DNA from: Alphaproteobacteria bacterium
GTDB lineage: Bacteria > Pseudomonadota > Alphaproteobacteria > Rhodobacterales > Rhodobacteraceae
DNA: 16,161 nucleotides
Direction: 5' to 3'
Assembly (NCBI GenBank): GCA_003695135.1
Contig: RFIR01000511.1
Location: forward strand, 1-16,161
The translations under genes were made by a program, and so were the position numbers. Shown in pieces: positions 15,343-16,161 of the stretch. Below the pieces are notes generated by a model. The model was not told where the DNA came from and ran no database searches. It worked only from the letters and a program-made list of their open reading frames with translations. Each line of letters opens with the position of its first letter. The stretch's first letter is position 1.

Positions 15343-16008
15343 ATGATCCGCTTCGAGAACGTCACCAAGACCTTCCCGACCCGGGCCGGGACCCGGGTGA
15401 TCGTGGAAAACCTCAACCTGACCATCCGCAAGGGGCGCAGCCTTGCCATGCTGGGCCGCAACGGGGCGGGCAAGTCCACCATCATGAGGATGATCGCCGG
15501 CACGCTCGACCCCGACAGCGGCAGGATCCACCGCCATGCGCGCATCTCCTGGCCGCTGGGGTTTTCGGGCGGGTTCCACGGCGCGCTGACCGGGGCGCAG
15601 AATGTCCGGTTTGCCGCCCGCATCTATGGCGTCGATACCGATGCGCTGCTTGAGTATGTCGAGGCCTTTGCCGATCTCGGCCCGTTCATGCACGAGCCGG
15701 TGGCGAGCTATTCCTCCGGCATGAAGGGGCGTCTGGCCTTCGGCGTCTCGATGGGGGTGCTGTTCGACTTCTATCTGGTCGACGAGCTGACGGCGGTGGG
15801 CGACGAGGCCTTCAAGCGCAAGTGCCAGGCGGTGTTCGACGAACGGCTGCAAAGGGCCAATGTGATCATGATCTCGCATTCCATGCCGACCCTGCGCAAT
15901 TTCTGCCAGTCCGGGCTGGTGGTGGAGGGCGGCCGGGTGGAGTATTTCGAGGATCTGGAAGAGGCGATCGAGGTGCACATGGAGAACATGCGCAAAAATG
16001 TCGCCTGA
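15343..16008 (+). CDS. kpsT: Capsule polysaccharide export ATPase, KpsT-like
   Basis: The protein is 221 aa, the usual size for KpsT/CtrD/BexA ATPases. Walker A GRNGAGKS is at 38-45. There is a WPLGFSGGFHGALTGAQNVRF stretch characteristic of polysaccharide-export ATPases, signature YSSGMKGRL from 123, Walker B FYLVDE at 143-148, DELTAVGDEAFKRKC after it, and switch histidine H179 in ISHS. It powers export of capsular polysaccharide through a KpsM-type permease, which is not in the window. ATG 15343 is preferred because MIRFENVTKTF matches the family N terminus; GTG 15325 would add six residues and overlap kpsE. The stop lies inside the next gene (11-base overlap). Confidence 0.93.
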   Translation: MIRFENVTKTFPTRAGTRVIVENLNLTIRKGRSLAMLGRNGAGKSTIMRMIAGTLDPDSGRIHRHARISWPLGFSGGFHGALTGAQNVRFAARIYGVDTDALLEYVEAFADLGPFMHEPVASYSSGMKGRLAFGVSMGVLFDFYLVDELTAVGDEAFKRKCQAVFDERLQRANVIMISHSMPTLRNFCQSGLVVEGGRVEYFEDLEEAIEVHMENMRKNVA

Positions 16009-16161
16009 ATCCCGCCCGCCCCGGGGCCTGACCCGATTTCTGGACGGCGTGTGGCGGGCGGGTGCGCTGGTCGCCGCTGGGCGGAGGGGAACCGCGCCGA
16101 TCGTCAGCTTCATCTGCGACAATCCCGGCGCGGCCCTGCGCGACAGCCTCGCGGCCCAGGC
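15998..16161 (+). CDS. Unidentified gene, 5' part only, in the capsule operon
   Basis: ATG 15998 opens a frame that overlaps the last 11 bases of kpsT and stays open to the window end, giving 54 complete codons. The visible protein begins MSPESRPPRGLTRFLDGVWRAG, followed by a short alanine/glycine-rich stretch and APIVSFICDNPGAALRDSLA. There is no signal peptide and no clear membrane helix, so it does not look like the start of KpsM. I do not recognise it; a capsule biosynthesis enzyme or polysaccharide-modifying protein is plausible from position alone. The other two forward frames carry stops in this stretch or no homology, and the overlap with kpsT is typical of an operon. Confidence 0.6.
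   Translation, partial: MSPESRPPRGLTRFLDGVWRAGALVAAGRRGTAPIVSFICDNPGAALRDSLAAQ

Overview
The window is high-GC DNA with densely packed, often overlapping genes. Its content (an imp-type T6SS segment, a PQQ-associated ABC exporter pair, a Liv uptake operon and KpsE/KpsT) fits an alphaproteobacterium, most likely Rhodobacterales. That placement is inferred from gene content and composition; there is no rRNA or other marker here. The gene-free gaps are short: 143, 184, 139, 256 and 157 bases.

Left (1-5348, + strand): the distal end of a type VI secretion operon. It holds the C-terminal OmpA-like part of TssL (cut by the window edge), full-length TssM, a TagF regulator and a PppA-type PP2C phosphatase. 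Spacing is 0, 7 and -4 bases. TssL and TssM form the inner-membrane complex anchored to peptidoglycan; TagF and PppA are post-translational brakes on assembly.

Middle (5492-9080): an ABC ATPase and an ABC-2 permease (+), overlapping by 4 bases, match the pair found with PQQ-dependent alcohol dehydrogenases (PedB/PedC type). Relatives are implicated in lanthanide acquisition. No dehydrogenase, TonB receptor or PQQ gene is in the window. Convergent to them lie a NitT/TauT-type ATPase and its periplasmic binding protein (-), with no permease gene. Two copies of an 87-bp, palindrome-rich repeat bracket this ATPase.

Right centre (9337-13927, +): a complete, tightly coupled branched-chain amino-acid-type ABC operon in the order livG, livF, livH, livM, binding protein. 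A strong GC hairpin follows it.

Right end (14085-16161, +): a capsule export segment with KpsE-like and KpsT-like proteins and the first 54 complete codons of an unrecognised gene overlapping kpsT by 11 bases.

Most of the window is conventional. The parts deserving a second look are the structured repeat pair, the permease-less NitT/TauT genes, and the PQQ/lanthanide-type exporter pair without its usual partners.
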